Assembly: GCF_000472785.1 (NCBI RefSeq)
Contig: NZ_AXAL01000001.1
Coordinates: forward strand, 245,070-309,069
Origin: Mesorhizobium loti CJ3sym
GTDB lineage: Bacteria; Pseudomonadota; Alphaproteobacteria; Rhizobiales; Rhizobiaceae
DNA: 64,000 nucleotides
Direction of reading: 5' to 3'
Made by a program: the position numbers and the translations under genes. Under the pieces are notes generated by a model that saw only the letters and a program-made list of their open reading frames with translations, did not search any database and was not told where the DNA came from. Below are positions 26,052 through 35,409 of this stretch, piece after piece. Positions within the stretch are counted from its first letter, which is position 1, and the number at the start of each line of letters is the position of its first letter.

Positions 26052-27055
26052 GGCCGTTTCCCTTCGGAGGGTCGCGAAGTCCGTGGCTTTCCAGGCCGGA
26101 TGCGCCTGGCGATATGCCCCCACATCCGCTTCAGCGGCATGACATAGAGGCCGGCGAGCGACTGGTAGTCACGCACATCGCGGTCAACCAGTCCAAACTT
26201 GAAGTCCTCATCCGGCCTCGGCACACACAATGTTCCGAAGAGCCGGTCCCAGAACGAGAACAGCAGCCCGAAATTCTTGTCGTAGTGGAGCGGATCGACG
26301 CTGTGATGCAGCTGATGCCAATGCGGACAGAGGACCACATGATTGAGCGGGCCGAATGAGATCTTGAAATGCGTGTGCCTGACGAAATCCATCATCAGGA
26401 TGTTGCGCATGACATAGACGTTGACGCCAAAGACGGTGAGTTCGACAAGGTTCAGCGAAATCAGCGACCAGATGCCGAAGCAGACGCCGACGACGACGCC
26501 GTCCCAGGCTCGATTCATCAATTCATCAAGCGGGTGGACCCGGTCCTTGGTGATCCCGACCATCACCTCGGCCGAGTGATGCACCTTGTGCAACTCCCAA
26601 AGCACGGGATAGCGATGCTGGGCGAAGTGATAGAGATAGTAGGAAATGTCATAGGCGAGCAGCATGGTGATGGTAAAGATCAGTACCGTCACCGGCCCTG
26701 CCGGCCCCTCGATCAGAGGCGGCTGGAACTGGAACAGTGTCGAAAACAGCCAGTTGGTTGCGTAGCCCACCGCCGTGACGAAGACAATTCCGGCGGGCAG
26801 CATCAGGAAGGGCATCAGCGCCTTCTTCGTCACCCAGAACATCAGGTCGGCCTTTGCCGAAGGGTGAGTGATGACCTCATGCGGGATGACGAACTCGAAA
26901 AACTCCTTCCAGCTCTTCTGTTCGACCGTGTGCCAATAGGCTACGAGCGCGCTGACAAGGGCAGTCAACAGCAAAAGCCCGGTCGCCAGCAGACTGGTGC
27001 CCGAGATCTTGTCGAGGATCTTGCCAACCAGATCGCCCAGCATTCCTGTCGCCAT
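26048..27055 (-). CDS. Fatty acid hydroxylase/sterol desaturase family membrane protein
   Basis: The 335-residue protein has several hydrophobic segments and the diiron histidine clusters of the family: YHFAQHRYPVLWELHKVHHS near residue 150 (HxxxH and HxxHH) and CPHWHQLHHS near residue 245. Members oxidise lipids or carotenoids with O2. The ATG at 27055 is chosen over a codon at 27172 because it begins just before the first transmembrane part (MATGMLGDLVGKILDK). The gene is coupled by an ATGA overlap to a GNAT-fold acyltransferase, suggesting modification of a lipid such as an ornithine lipid, which is inference. Confidence 0.88.
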   Translation of the reverse strand: MATGMLGDLVGKILDKISGTSLLATGLLLLTALVSALVAYWHTVEQKSWKEFFEFVIPHEVITHPSAKADLMFWVTKKALMPFLMLPAGIVFVTAVGYATNWLFSTLFQFQPPLIEGPAGPVTVLIFTITMLLAYDISYYLYHFAQHRYPVLWELHKVHHSAEVMVGITKDRVHPLDELMNRAWDGVVVGVCFGIWSLISLNLVELTVFGVNVYVMRNILMMDFVRHTHFKISFGPLNHVVLCPHWHQLHHSVDPLHYDKNFGLLFSFWDRLFGTLCVPRPDEDFKFGLVDRDVRDYQSLAGLYVMPLKRMWGHIARRIRPGKPRTSRPSEGKRP

Positions 27056-27347
27056 AGTGAATCCCAAATCCCGGCAGGCTTTTACTCGAAACCCGTCAAT
27101 TAAGAGCAATCGAAGACAGTTAAGAAACTGAACCTGATCCGACAACGACAGGCCGTTCTCCCGGCAGCACATTGGTGCTCATCGTCGATGATTTCGCGAC
27201 ACGGTGGCCGATCCTCGGCAATTTTCGTGCAACCTCTTGCCCGCGCCGCTTGCATTCGTTGCCGCTCATGTAATCCGGCAAGCCTTTGTTAACCCTAATA
27301 ATGTGTAATCAAGCTTGTCGTGGTGTCGTAAACGAAAGCTTGGTCCC

Positions 27348-28652
27348 GTGAACGCAACCGGTCAGTCCGCAATCTTCGGCAGGCGCAAGGAACCCCACAC
27401 GGTCATCATCGCCCGGGGCAATGAGATCAGGCACTTTACGATCCGGCCCTGGCTCGCGGCATTCATCGGTTCAGCACTCGCCGCCATCGCCATCGGTTAC
27501 CTCCTGGCCACGTCCTATCTCGTGCTGCGCGACGACCTCATCGGCGCCACCACCGCGCGCCAGGCGCGCATGCAGCAGGCCTACGAGGACCGCATTTCAG
27601 CGCTTCGTGCCCAAGTCGACCGCATCACCAGTCGCCAGTTGCTCGACCAGCAATTGATGGAAACCAAGGTCAGCGAACTGATCGAGCGTCAGAGCCAGTT
27701 GAGCCAGCGCCATGGCCGTCTCGGCCCGCTGCTCGAACGTGCCGAGAATGAGGTCGGAACGGCGCCCACTGAGGATCCGGCCGCGGCTGCCAAGCCCGAC
27801 AAGCACGCCGACGTGACCGGCAGCATCAACCAGCCGGCGCAGAATTACGCGGTTGCCAGTCTCAGCGCCGATCTCGGCGCCGCCGACACCAGGCCATTCT
27901 CGTTGTGGTCGACCCGCAGCGATCCACTGCCCAACGATTCAGCCGCCGATCGCGCCGACAAGCTGTTCGTTTCGATCAACCAGTCGCTGAAATCCATCGA
28001 GAACGAGCAGCTTACCCGCATCAACACGCTTGCCGACAATGCCTACAAGAGCGCCGACGCGATCACCCAGGCGCTCCAGGCTGCCGGCCTGCCGGTCGAC
28101 AGTGATTTCGGCAAGAATGAGAGCGATGTCGGCGGACCGCTGATCCCGCTCGACAACTCGATGATCTTCGACAGCAAGGTCAAGGAACTGGACGAGGCGC
28201 TGGATACGCTTGACCATCTCAAGAAAGAAGCGCGTCAGCTGCCGCTGGCCAACCCGGCTCCGGGCCACTCCGTCACCAGCCCATTCGGCGTGCGCACCGA
28301 CCCAATTCTTGGCACCGCCGCCCTGCATTCCGGGATGGATTTCAGAGCGCCCATCGGCATGGACGCCAAGGTTACGGCGCCTGGCATCGTCATCAAGGCC
28401 GGCTGGAACGGCGGTTATGGGCGCATGGTCGAGGTCGACCACGGCAACGGCTTTTCGACGCGTTACGGGCATCTCAGCGAAATCGACGTGACCGTGGGCG
28501 AAAAACTGGACGCCGGCGCCGTCATCGGCAAGACCGGCAGCAGCGGCCGCTCGACCGGCCCGCATCTGCATTATGAAGTCCGCCACAATGGGGAAGCGAT
28601 CGATCCGTTGCGCTTCCTCACCGTCGGCAAGAAGGTCGAGCAGTACCTCTGA
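27348..28652 (+). CDS. M23 peptidase (LytM/peptidoglycan endopeptidase)
   Basis: The 434-residue protein has a short cytoplasmic N-terminus, one transmembrane anchor near residues 35-60 (PWLAAFIGSALAAIAIGYLL) and a coiled-coil region around residues 70-135. Its C-terminal M23 domain carries the zinc ligands LHSGMDF and PHLHYEV. All core LytM ligands are present, so it is probably an active peptidoglycan hydrolase rather than an EnvC-type activator. A GTG at 27348 starting VNATGQSAIFG is preferred over a TTG at 27315; neither has a strong ribosome site. It is monocistronic and the 292-bp upstream spacer shows no gene. Confidence 0.9.
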   Translation: MNATGQSAIFGRRKEPHTVIIARGNEIRHFTIRPWLAAFIGSALAAIAIGYLLATSYLVLRDDLIGATTARQARMQQAYEDRISALRAQVDRITSRQLLDQQLMETKVSELIERQSQLSQRHGRLGPLLERAENEVGTAPTEDPAAAAKPDKHADVTGSINQPAQNYAVASLSADLGAADTRPFSLWSTRSDPLPNDSAADRADKLFVSINQSLKSIENEQLTRINTLADNAYKSADAITQALQAAGLPVDSDFGKNESDVGGPLIPLDNSMIFDSKVKELDEALDTLDHLKKEARQLPLANPAPGHSVTSPFGVRTDPILGTAALHSGMDFRAPIGMDAKVTAPGIVIKAGWNGGYGRMVEVDHGNGFSTRYGHLSEIDVTVGEKLDAGAVIGKTGSSGRSTGPHLHYEVRHNGEAIDPLRFLTVGKKVEQYL

Positions 28653-28875
28653 GGCGCGCCAGTCCTGACCTGATTGGAACCAACACCTCTCAAACCAAAT
28701 CTGCCCCGCTCTGCAAGCAATCCAGTACTGAGTGATCGCTATGCCCGCTGGCCTCGACTGTCAGCCAGCCGCTTCGCTTCCTTGGCCGGGACCTCATCCA
28801 ACAATCTAGCAAGCGACTTTGTCCACGGCCGTTTGGCCCGTCGGCGTTGACACAAATCAAGTTGTAGGATGATAT

Positions 28876-28887
28876 GTATAACCATAC
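28876..28887. promoter_or_regulatory. Possible GntR/FCD operator
   Basis: GTAT-AACC-ATAC is an inverted repeat of the size bound by FadR-type regulators. It lies 26 bp ahead of the dehydrogenase start, in an operon that encodes its own FCD regulator. The arms are only four bases, so support is modest. The rest of 28653-28875 shows nothing recognisable. Confidence 0.25.
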
Positions 28888-28913
28888 GCCGCAACACCGA
28901 CACCGATCTGATA

Positions 28914-30353
28914 ATGACCATTCACGGCATCCCGCCTGACGTTCTCGCCGCCCTGGAGCATCTCCTGGGGCAAGGTGGCGTGGCTGCCGATGCAGCCAAC
29001 ATGGCGAAATACCTCGTGGATTGGTCCGGCGATCATCATGGCGCAGCGGTTGCAGTGCTGAAACCAGCTTCGGTCGCTGAGGTTCAGGCCGCGGTTCGGC
29101 TGTGCGACACACTCGGACTGGCGATGATCCCGCAAGGCGGCAACACCGGGCTTGTCGCGGGGGCGATCGACATCGGCACAGCCTGCGGCGCGGTGATCAT
29201 CAGCCTGGAGCGGCTGAACAGGATCCGCGTCGTCGACGGCGACAATTTCACCCTGCAGGCCGATGCCGGCTGCATCCTGCAGCACATCAAGGATAGGGTC
29301 GAGGACCAGGATTGCCTGTTTCCGTTGGCGCTCGGCGCTCAGGGCAGTTGCCAGATCGGTGGCAATGCGGCGAGCAATGCCGGTGGCGTCAATGTCCTGC
29401 GCTACGGCATGGCGCGCGACCTCATTGTCGGTCTGGAGGTGGTGCTGCCGGACGGCGAATTGTGGAATGGCTTCTCCGGCCTGCGCAAGGACAATCGCGG
29501 CTACGACCTGAAGCAGCTTTTCATTGGCGCCGAGGGCACGCTGGGCATCATTACCGGTGTCGAGGTCAAGCTGTTTCCGAAGCCCGGTAAGGTCGAAACG
29601 GCGTATCTGGGCCTTCGCTCATTCGAAGCGGCGATCGCGCTGTTCAGGCAAGCCCGGCGCGGATGCTCCGACCTGATATCCGCCTTCGAGATCATCGGCG
29701 CGGAATGCATGGAGCTTGCACGCCTTGTCGACCCGGACACGGTCACGCCAGTGACAGCCCCTGTTCATGTACTGATCGAACTGTCGTCAAGCGCCGCGGT
29801 CGACCTCCGGACGCTGCTGGTCGACTTTCTTGCCAGCGCGATGGAAAACGAACTTGTCGCCGATGCAGTGCTGGCCGAAAGCGGCGCGCAGGCACGGGCT
29901 TTCTGGGCCATTCGCGAAGGGCTGGTCGAGGGCCAGGCCAAGCGTGGCTATCACGTGCGCACCGATCTCTCGGTGCGCATCTCCGACATTCCCACCCTTA
30001 TCGCCCAGGCCCGTGACTTCGTTGCGCGGGATCATCCGGGCTGGCTGTCAGCGGCCTACGGCCACGCCGGTGACGGCAACATCCATTTCAGCGTCCTGCC
30101 GCCGCTCGACCTTGCTGAACCCGACGCGCGCACCACGGGCGCCGCCATCACCACCGGGTTGTACGACATCACCAATGCGCTCGGCGGCTCGATCAGCGCC
30201 GAGCACGGCATCGGGCGCACCCGTAGCCGCGTCTATTGGGCTGGAATGTCTCCTGTCCACCGCCAGTTGGTCACCACGCTGAAAGATGCGCTCGATCCGA
30301 ACAGGCTTATGAACCCCGGCTGCCTCTTTCCCGTGACGGAGAACTTGTCATGA
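28914..30353 (+). CDS. GlcD-type FAD-linked 2-hydroxyacid dehydrogenase
   Basis: The 479-residue flavoprotein has the PCMH FAD-binding domain: VLKPASVAEVQAAVRLCD, MIPQGGNTGLVAGA near residue 80, and the GAQGSCQIGGNAASNAGG motif. It ends in the FAD-linked oxidase C-terminal domain (YGHAGDGNIHFSVLPP and ISAEHGIGRTR). The family oxidises D-2-hydroxyacids such as D-lactate, glycolate or D-2-hydroxyglutarate. The ATG at 28914 is preferred to one at 28869. Its stop overlaps the GntR gene by four bases. Together with the VOC protein and the importer downstream it suggests uptake and oxidation of an organic acid or amine derivative. Confidence 0.88.
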   Translation: MTIHGIPPDVLAALEHLLGQGGVAADAANMAKYLVDWSGDHHGAAVAVLKPASVAEVQAAVRLCDTLGLAMIPQGGNTGLVAGAIDIGTACGAVIISLERLNRIRVVDGDNFTLQADAGCILQHIKDRVEDQDCLFPLALGAQGSCQIGGNAASNAGGVNVLRYGMARDLIVGLEVVLPDGELWNGFSGLRKDNRGYDLKQLFIGAEGTLGIITGVEVKLFPKPGKVETAYLGLRSFEAAIALFRQARRGCSDLISAFEIIGAECMELARLVDPDTVTPVTAPVHVLIELSSSAAVDLRTLLVDFLASAMENELVADAVLAESGAQARAFWAIREGLVEGQAKRGYHVRTDLSVRISDIPTLIAQARDFVARDHPGWLSAAYGHAGDGNIHFSVLPPLDLAEPDARTTGAAITTGLYDITNALGGSISAEHGIGRTRSRVYWAGMSPVHRQLVTTLKDALDPNRLMNPGCLFPVTENLS

Positions 30354-31090
30354 AACAACGACTTGCCGCCATCGGCACCGTCGAGGCACTGCCGCACCGG
30401 GTTGCCGCCTTCCTCAGCCGCGAGATTGAGTCCGGCGACCTCAATCCTGGCACCCTGCTGCCAACGGAACAGCAGCTGTCGGAGAAATTCGGCGTCAGCC
30501 GCAATGTGGTGCGCGAGGCGATCGCGCAACTGCGCGCCGACGGCATGGTGGAGGCGCGGCAAGGCATCGGCTCGTTCGTCCTGGCCCCCGAACAGCGCGC
30601 GTCGATCCGCATCGACCGCGAGACGCTGAAGGAGGGGCAGAACATGGAGCGGCTCTTCGAGCTGCGCTGCATCCTCGAGGCCGAGTCCGCCGCACTCGCC
30701 GCCGAACGCCGCGACCAGGAGCATCTCGACGCCATCAAGGCGGCACTCGACCGGATGAGTGGCGAGGAACGCTGGGAAGACGGCAGCATCGACGCCGACC
30801 TGCTGTTTCATCGCGAAATCGCCCGGGCGACCGGCAACAGCTACATCCACACCTTCATTTCCTTCGTCTGCGAGCAGATCCGCCGCTCGATCTATTACGC
30901 ACGGCAGACCAACCCCTTGCACGATCTGGTGGAAGTCAATGTCGGCGAGCACGTGCGCATCTACGAGGCGCTGGTCGCCGGCGACCCGGCAGCAGCCGAA
31001 GCGGCGATGCGTGCGCACATCATCGGTGCGGCCGACCGTGTCGGCGTCAAGCTGCCGTTGCGCACCCAGCGTACCGAGGAAGGGAAATAA
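30350..31090 (+). CDS. GntR family regulator, FadR/FCD subfamily
   Basis: The 246-residue protein has an N-terminal winged helix (LPHRVAAFLSREIESGDLNPG, then LPTEQQLSEKFGVSRNVVREAIAQL) and an all-helical FCD effector domain. Its metal and ligand positions include ELRCILEAESAALAA, DLLFHREIARATGN near residue 155 and EHVRIYEALVAGD. FCD regulators usually repress an adjacent catabolic operon until an organic acid binds. ATGA overlap with the dehydrogenase gene and a two-base gap to the VOC gene show it is part of the operon it most likely controls. Confidence 0.93.
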   Translation: MKQRLAAIGTVEALPHRVAAFLSREIESGDLNPGTLLPTEQQLSEKFGVSRNVVREAIAQLRADGMVEARQGIGSFVLAPEQRASIRIDRETLKEGQNMERLFELRCILEAESAALAAERRDQEHLDAIKAALDRMSGEERWEDGSIDADLLFHREIARATGNSYIHTFISFVCEQIRRSIYYARQTNPLHDLVEVNVGEHVRIYEALVAGDPAAAEAAMRAHIIGAADRVGVKLPLRTQRTEEGK

Positions 31091-31092
31091 TC

Positions 31093-31530
31093 ATGTCGCT
31101 CGGGACTGCATATCGAATTTCCGACGTCTGCCTGCTCGTCGCGGATATCGGGCGGACGGTGGATTTCTATGTCGACAAGCTCGGCTTCCGCTTGCGCCGC
31201 CGCGCCGAGGGTTTTGCCGACTTCCACAGCGAGGGCGTGACGTTGGCCGCCTGGGAGATCGACCATATCGGCCAGCATGCCGGCGTTTCGAAACTGCGGT
31301 CGCCGCGCCAAGCCCACAAGGTCTGTGTCGCCGTCCAGCTCGACGCGCCCAGCGAGATCGACCGGCTGCATGCCGAGCTGACGGCAAAGGGCGTGCCGTT
31401 CTATGGCCCGCCCGAAAACTATGTCTGGAACGCGCGTTGCGCCTATTTCACCGACCCGGACGACACGCTTTGGGAACTCTACGCCTGGCTCGACGGCGGC
31501 CCCGGCGACTACCACGACGAACAGCCGTAG
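31093..31530 (+). CDS. VOC/glyoxalase-fold protein
   Basis: The 145-residue protein has two beta-alpha-beta-beta-beta units of the vicinal oxygen chelate fold. The first starts ISDVCLLVADIGRTVDFYVDKLGFRLRRR; the second contains AYFTDPDDTLWELYAWL, where the glutamate is a likely metal ligand. Members include glyoxalase I, dioxygenases and resistance proteins, and the substrate cannot be read from sequence. It begins two bases after the GntR stop and precedes the importer genes, so it probably acts on the imported compound or its product. Confidence 0.85.
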   Translation: MSLGTAYRISDVCLLVADIGRTVDFYVDKLGFRLRRRAEGFADFHSEGVTLAAWEIDHIGQHAGVSKLRSPRQAHKVCVAVQLDAPSEIDRLHAELTAKGVPFYGPPENYVWNARCAYFTDPDDTLWELYAWLDGGPGDYHDEQP

Positions 31531-31596
31531 ACGACACCGCGCCAGGGGAACGGCGCGCAATGAAGAGACGAGACAGTCTTGCAACAGGAGCGAAAA

Positions 31597-32649
31597 ATGA
31601 ATGGGAACAATGACTACGAGATGAGTCGCCGTGGCTTCATGAAGTCCGGCCTGGCGGCTGTTGCCGTGGCATCGGGCGGAATGCAGCTGGTTCTGACGCC
31701 GGGCGCGAAGGCCGCTGGAAAGGTCGTTATCCAGTATGACTGGCTGATGTCCAACGGCCAGATCGGCGATATCGCCGCCGTCGCCAATGGCTACTTCAAG
31801 GATGCCGGGCTCGACGTGGAATTCAGCCCAGGCGGCCCCAACGCCTCGACGGTGCCGCCGGTGATCTCGGGCTCGGCACAGCTTGGCCAATTCTCCGAAA
31901 CGCCGCAGCTCTATGCCGCGCGCGCCAGCGGCGTGCCGGTGAAGATCATTGCCTGCGGCTTCCGCACCGGCCCCTACGCGCTCACCTCAAAGGCCTCGAA
32001 TCCGATCAAGGGCGTGGCCGACCTCAAGGGCAAGAAGATCGGCATCCAGCCGACGGCGCGTTTCGTCATGGATGAGATCCTGGCCAAGAACGGCTTGAGC
32101 GCGTCCGACCTCACCGTCATCAACGTGGGCTTCGACAAGGGACCGCTGGTGCGCGGCGATGTCGACGCCATTGGCGGCTGGATCACCAACACGCAGGCGC
32201 TGAGCGTCGTCGGCGACGACCGTATCGACCTTCTGGTGCGCGATCTCGGCCTGAGCTCCTACGCCGATGTCTATTTCGCCACCGATGCGGCGATCGAGAA
32301 GGACCCGGATACGCTGGCCAAGTTCATCGGCGCGGTCGCCAAAGGCTGGGGCTGGGTGCATGCCAACCCGCAGGAAGCGGTGAAGAAAATGGTCGCCGCC
32401 TATCCCGAAATGGACCTTGGCTGGGAACAGAAGACCGTCAACCTCGTGCTGAAACTCTCCTTCGACGGCGCGACCGCCAAGGACGGCTGGGGCACGTTCG
32501 ATCCCGCCTCGATCGAAGAGCAGCTGGCATTGCTCGACAAGGTCGGCCAGTACCCGAACGGGCGCCCGAAGGCAGCCGATGTCTACACCACCAAGATCCT
32601 CGAACTTTCGGCTGCCGATCGGCCGAAACTCGACGCGCCCGCCGCCTGA
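31597..32649 (+). CDS. NitT/TauT-type ABC substrate-binding protein, Tat-exported
   Basis: The 350-residue protein opens with a twin-arginine signal (SRRGFMK followed by a hydrophobic stretch and a cut near GAKAAG), so it folds before export. The mature part has the SsuA/ThiY-like pattern: QYDWLMSNGQIGDIAAVANGYF, VEFSPGGPNASTVPPVISGS, and KGKKIGIQPTARFVMDEIL. Family members bind sulfonates, thiamine precursors, nitrate or pyrimidine-like compounds. AGGAG precedes the ATG at 31597. The stop overlaps the start of the ATPase gene. Confidence 0.9.
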   Translation: MNGNNDYEMSRRGFMKSGLAAVAVASGGMQLVLTPGAKAAGKVVIQYDWLMSNGQIGDIAAVANGYFKDAGLDVEFSPGGPNASTVPPVISGSAQLGQFSETPQLYAARASGVPVKIIACGFRTGPYALTSKASNPIKGVADLKGKKIGIQPTARFVMDEILAKNGLSASDLTVINVGFDKGPLVRGDVDAIGGWITNTQALSVVGDDRIDLLVRDLGLSSYADVYFATDAAIEKDPDTLAKFIGAVAKGWGWVHANPQEAVKKMVAAYPEMDLGWEQKTVNLVLKLSFDGATAKDGWGTFDPASIEEQLALLDKVGQYPNGRPKAADVYTTKILELSAADRPKLDAPAA

Positions 32650-33422
32650 TGGCGCACGCGATCGAAGCCAGCCGCCTGGATGTCGGCTATGGCGGCCGCC
32701 AGGCGGCCGTCAAGGTGCTGTCCTGCCTCGACCTCACCGTCGAGGCCGGCTCCTTCCTGTCGATCCTTGGACCGTCCGGCTGCGGCAAGTCGACCTTGCT
32801 GCGCGTGGTCGCCGACCTGCTCGATCCGGTTGGCGGCACGATCAGCGTGCTTGGCGACACGCCGCATGCCGTGCGCTCGCGCCGTGATGTCGGCTTCGTC
32901 TTCCAGGATTCGACCTTGCTGCCCTGGCGCACGGTGCGCGACAATGTGCGTCTGCCGCTTGGCGTCGGGCAAGGCAGCCTGACGCGGAAAATCGAAGACC
33001 GCAGCGAGGAATTGCTGGAGTTGATGGGGCTGGCCGGCTTTGGTGAGCGCCTGCCGCACCAGTTGTCCGGCGGCCAGCGGCAGCGTGTGGCGATCGCGCG
33101 TGCCTTGCTTGGCCAGCCCAAGCTGCTGCTCATGGATGAACCGTTCGGGGCGCTCGACGAGATCACCCGCGACCGCCTCAACGACGAGCTTCTGAACCTT
33201 TGGCGGCGCACCGGCACGACGATCCTCTTCGTCACCCATTCGATTGCCGAAGCCGCCTATCTCGGCGAAAGGGTCATTGTGCTTGCCGCCAATCCCGGAC
33301 GGCTGATCAAGGACCTGGACCTGCGGCCGCTCAAGCAGGACGGCAATCGCTGCTCGCGCGAAGACCCGGCAATCGTCGCCGCCATGGCAGAACTGCGGAC
33401 CGCGCTGGAGCGGGCATCATGA
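32649..33422 (+). CDS. NitT/TauT-type ABC ATPase
   Basis: The 257-residue ATP-binding subunit has Walker [10 protein letters not shown] near residue 41, a VFQDSTLLPWRTV Q-loop typical of SsuB/TauB, the signature [15 protein letters not shown], Walker B LLLMDEPFGALDEIT and the switch histidine in FVTHSIAEAAYL. It overlaps the binding-protein gene by one base (TGATG) and the permease gene by four bases, so all three subunits are translated together. Confidence 0.95.
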   Translation: MAHAIEASRLDVGYGGRQAAVKVLSCLDLTVEAGSFLSILGPSGCGKSTLLRVVADLLDPVGGTISVLGDTPHAVRSRRDVGFVFQDSTLLPWRTVRDNVRLPLGVGQGSLTRKIEDRSEELLELMGLAGFGERLPHQLSGGQRQRVAIARALLGQPKLLLMDEPFGALDEITRDRLNDELLNLWRRTGTTILFVTHSIAEAAYLGERVIVLAANPGRLIKDLDLRPLKQDGNRCSREDPAIVAAMAELRTALERAS

Positions 33423-34174
33423 GGCCCGCACCGCTCTCGCCGCAAATGGCAATAGCCCTGCCCGTTCTCGGCGCGGCGTCGCTGCTTCTCGCCTGGCAGT
33501 ATTTGCTGCCGCTGCTCGGCGTGCCGGCCTATATCGTGCCGACCCCGACCGCGATCTTTGGGGTCTTCCAGAAGAATTTCGCGCTGCTCATGGACAATCT
33601 GAGACCAACGCTGATCGAGGCGCTGGCCGGCTTCGTCATCGGCAATCTGGCAGCCGTGCTGCTGGCCGTTCTGTTCGTGCACAACCGTATCCTGCAGGCC
33701 ACCTATTTTCCGATCGTGCTGTTCTTCAACACGATTCCGATCCTGGCGCTGTCGCCGATCATCATCCTGATCTTCGGGCTGGGTATGACGCCCAAAATCG
33801 TTATCGCGGCGGTGATCTGCTTCTTCCCGACGCTGGTGAACATGATCCGCGGCCTGGATTCGGCCAGCGACAATGAGCACGAGCTGTTCCGCGTGCTGTC
33901 GGCGACACGCTGGGAGATCTTCTGGGGCCTGCGCCTGCCGCGCGCGCTGCCGATGCTGTTCTCCTCACTCCGCATCGCATCGGCAACGGCGGTGATCGGC
34001 GCCATCGTCGGCGAATGGATCGGCTCGGACAAGGGCCTCGGCGCGCTGATCATCCAGGCGAGTTTCAATTACCAGTCGGACCGGCTTTACGCGGCGATCG
34101 TGCTGTCATCTTGCCTGTCGATCACGCTGTTTTGCGCCATCGTGCTGGTCGAGCGCCGGGTCATCAAATACTGA
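33419..34174 (+). CDS. NitT/TauT-type ABC permease
   Basis: The 251-residue permease has about six transmembrane segments and the BPD-type coupling loop (ELFRVLSATRWEIFWGLRLPRALPMLFSSLR) near residue 160. The ATG at 33419 overlaps the ATPase stop (ATGA); an open frame further upstream lies inside the ATPase gene and is not used. Its stop is ten bases from the stop of the convergent M20 gene, so the importer and the amidohydrolase pair share a very tight boundary. Confidence 0.93.
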   Translation: MRPAPLSPQMAIALPVLGAASLLLAWQYLLPLLGVPAYIVPTPTAIFGVFQKNFALLMDNLRPTLIEALAGFVIGNLAAVLLAVLFVHNRILQATYFPIVLFFNTIPILALSPIIILIFGLGMTPKIVIAAVICFFPTLVNMIRGLDSASDNEHELFRVLSATRWEIFWGLRLPRALPMLFSSLRIASATAVIGAIVGEWIGSDKGLGALIIQASFNYQSDRLYAAIVLSSCLSITLFCAIVLVERRVIKY

Positions 34175-34184
34175 ACTGCTTTGA

Positions 34185-35399
34185 TCAGCCGGTGCTTTCC
34201 GGTTGCGTCGACAGAAATCTGGTCGCTGCCACAACCAGGGTCGCCGCACCGACCTTCAAGGCGGCCTCATCGACACGAAATTTGGGATGATGAAGCGGAA
34301 AGACCGATCCGACCGCCTCGTTGCGGATCCCAAGGCGAAAATAGACCGAAGGACGCTTCTCGCTGAAGTAGCCAAAATCGTCCGCTATGGTCCATCCCGG
34401 CGTGTTGAGGACATTGTCGGCGCCGATACAGGCTCTGCCGCTGGCGGCGATCAGCTCGGCCATTTCGACATCGTTGACGACCCCCGGCTCGCCCTTGTGG
34501 ATGGCGAGTTTTACGCTGGCGCCGTGACTCGCCGCCATGCCCTCCAGGATTTCGCGAACGCGGCGCCAGGCCCGCTCGCGAGTAGCATCGCTGCCGCTGC
34601 GGATAGTGCCTTTCAATGTCACCTTGCCGGCGATCACATTGTAGGCGCTACCGCTATTGATGCCGGTGACCGAAATGACGAGGGGATCGTAAGGATCGAT
34701 CTCGCGCGAAACGATCTTCTGCAGCTCGCTCACCATGGAGCAGGCCACGGCAATCGCATCGACGCCTTCATAGGGTTTGGCCGCATGGGCTGCCTCGCCG
34801 ATGACAACGGCATCGAACGTATCACACGCCAGCGTGTAGGGACCTGAACGGACCGCGATCTTGCCGGATGGCGTATAGGGATCGACGTGAAGGCAGATCG
34901 CGGCATCGACATCGTCGAGAAGCCCTTCTTCCACCACACGTTTGCCGCCAGAGGGCGAGTCTTCCTCGGCCGGCTGGAAGATGAGGCGCACGGTTCCGCC
35001 AAAATCGGCCCTTGATCGATGGAGATGCGCGGCAACCGCAAAACCCATCGATGCGTGGGCGTCGTGACCGCAGGCATGCATCACGCCGGGATTGGTCGAC
35101 GCATAATCGACGCCGGATTCTTCTTCGATGGGCAAGGCATCGATGTCGGCCCGAATGGCAATCTTTCGGTTCGACGGCTTGCCGTTGCCGACAATATCGA
35201 CGGCCAGGCCAAAGCCCGCGACGTCGCGAATGTCCGATATCCCCTCGCCAGCCAGCATCTGCCTGAGATAATTCTGCGTGTTGGCTTCGTGGTTCGACAA
35301 TTCCGGATTGCGGTGCAAATGGCGGCGGATCTCGATCATCCGGTCGAGAATGCCGGCGTCGATATCGACCGCGCCGAGACTGGCAACGCCGCCTGCCAT
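34185..35399 (-). CDS. M20D-family amidohydrolase/deacylase
   Basis: The 404-residue protein belongs to the M20 metallopeptidase group that cleaves N-acyl amino acids and related amides. It shows MIEIRRHLHRNPELS near residue 22, IRADIDALPIEEESG near residue 80, the metal ligands in VMHACGHDAHASM, IFQPAEE, the LHVDP metal histidine, and HHPKF at the C-terminus. GAGGGG ahead of the ATG at 35399 favours it over a GTG at 35423. It follows the DoeA-like gene by ten bases, which suggests it deacylates the product of that enzyme. Confidence 0.88.
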   Translation of the reverse strand: MAGGVASLGAVDIDAGILDRMIEIRRHLHRNPELSNHEANTQNYLRQMLAGEGISDIRDVAGFGLAVDIVGNGKPSNRKIAIRADIDALPIEEESGVDYASTNPGVMHACGHDAHASMGFAVAAHLHRSRADFGGTVRLIFQPAEEDSPSGGKRVVEEGLLDDVDAAICLHVDPYTPSGKIAVRSGPYTLACDTFDAVVIGEAAHAAKPYEGVDAIAVACSMVSELQKIVSREIDPYDPLVISVTGINSGSAYNVIAGKVTLKGTIRSGSDATRERAWRRVREILEGMAASHGASVKLAIHKGEPGVVNDVEMAELIAASGRACIGADNVLNTPGWTIADDFGYFSEKRPSVYFRLGIRNEAVGSVFPLHHPKFRVDEAALKVGAATLVVAATRFLSTQPESTG

Positions 35400-35409
35400 G
35401 GCCGACCCC

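Noticed and set aside
28690..29112. 140-residue minus-strand ORF ahead of the GlcD-like gene
   Set aside because: It overlaps the dehydrogenase start and shows no family pattern; the remaining 28653-28875 has no supported feature.
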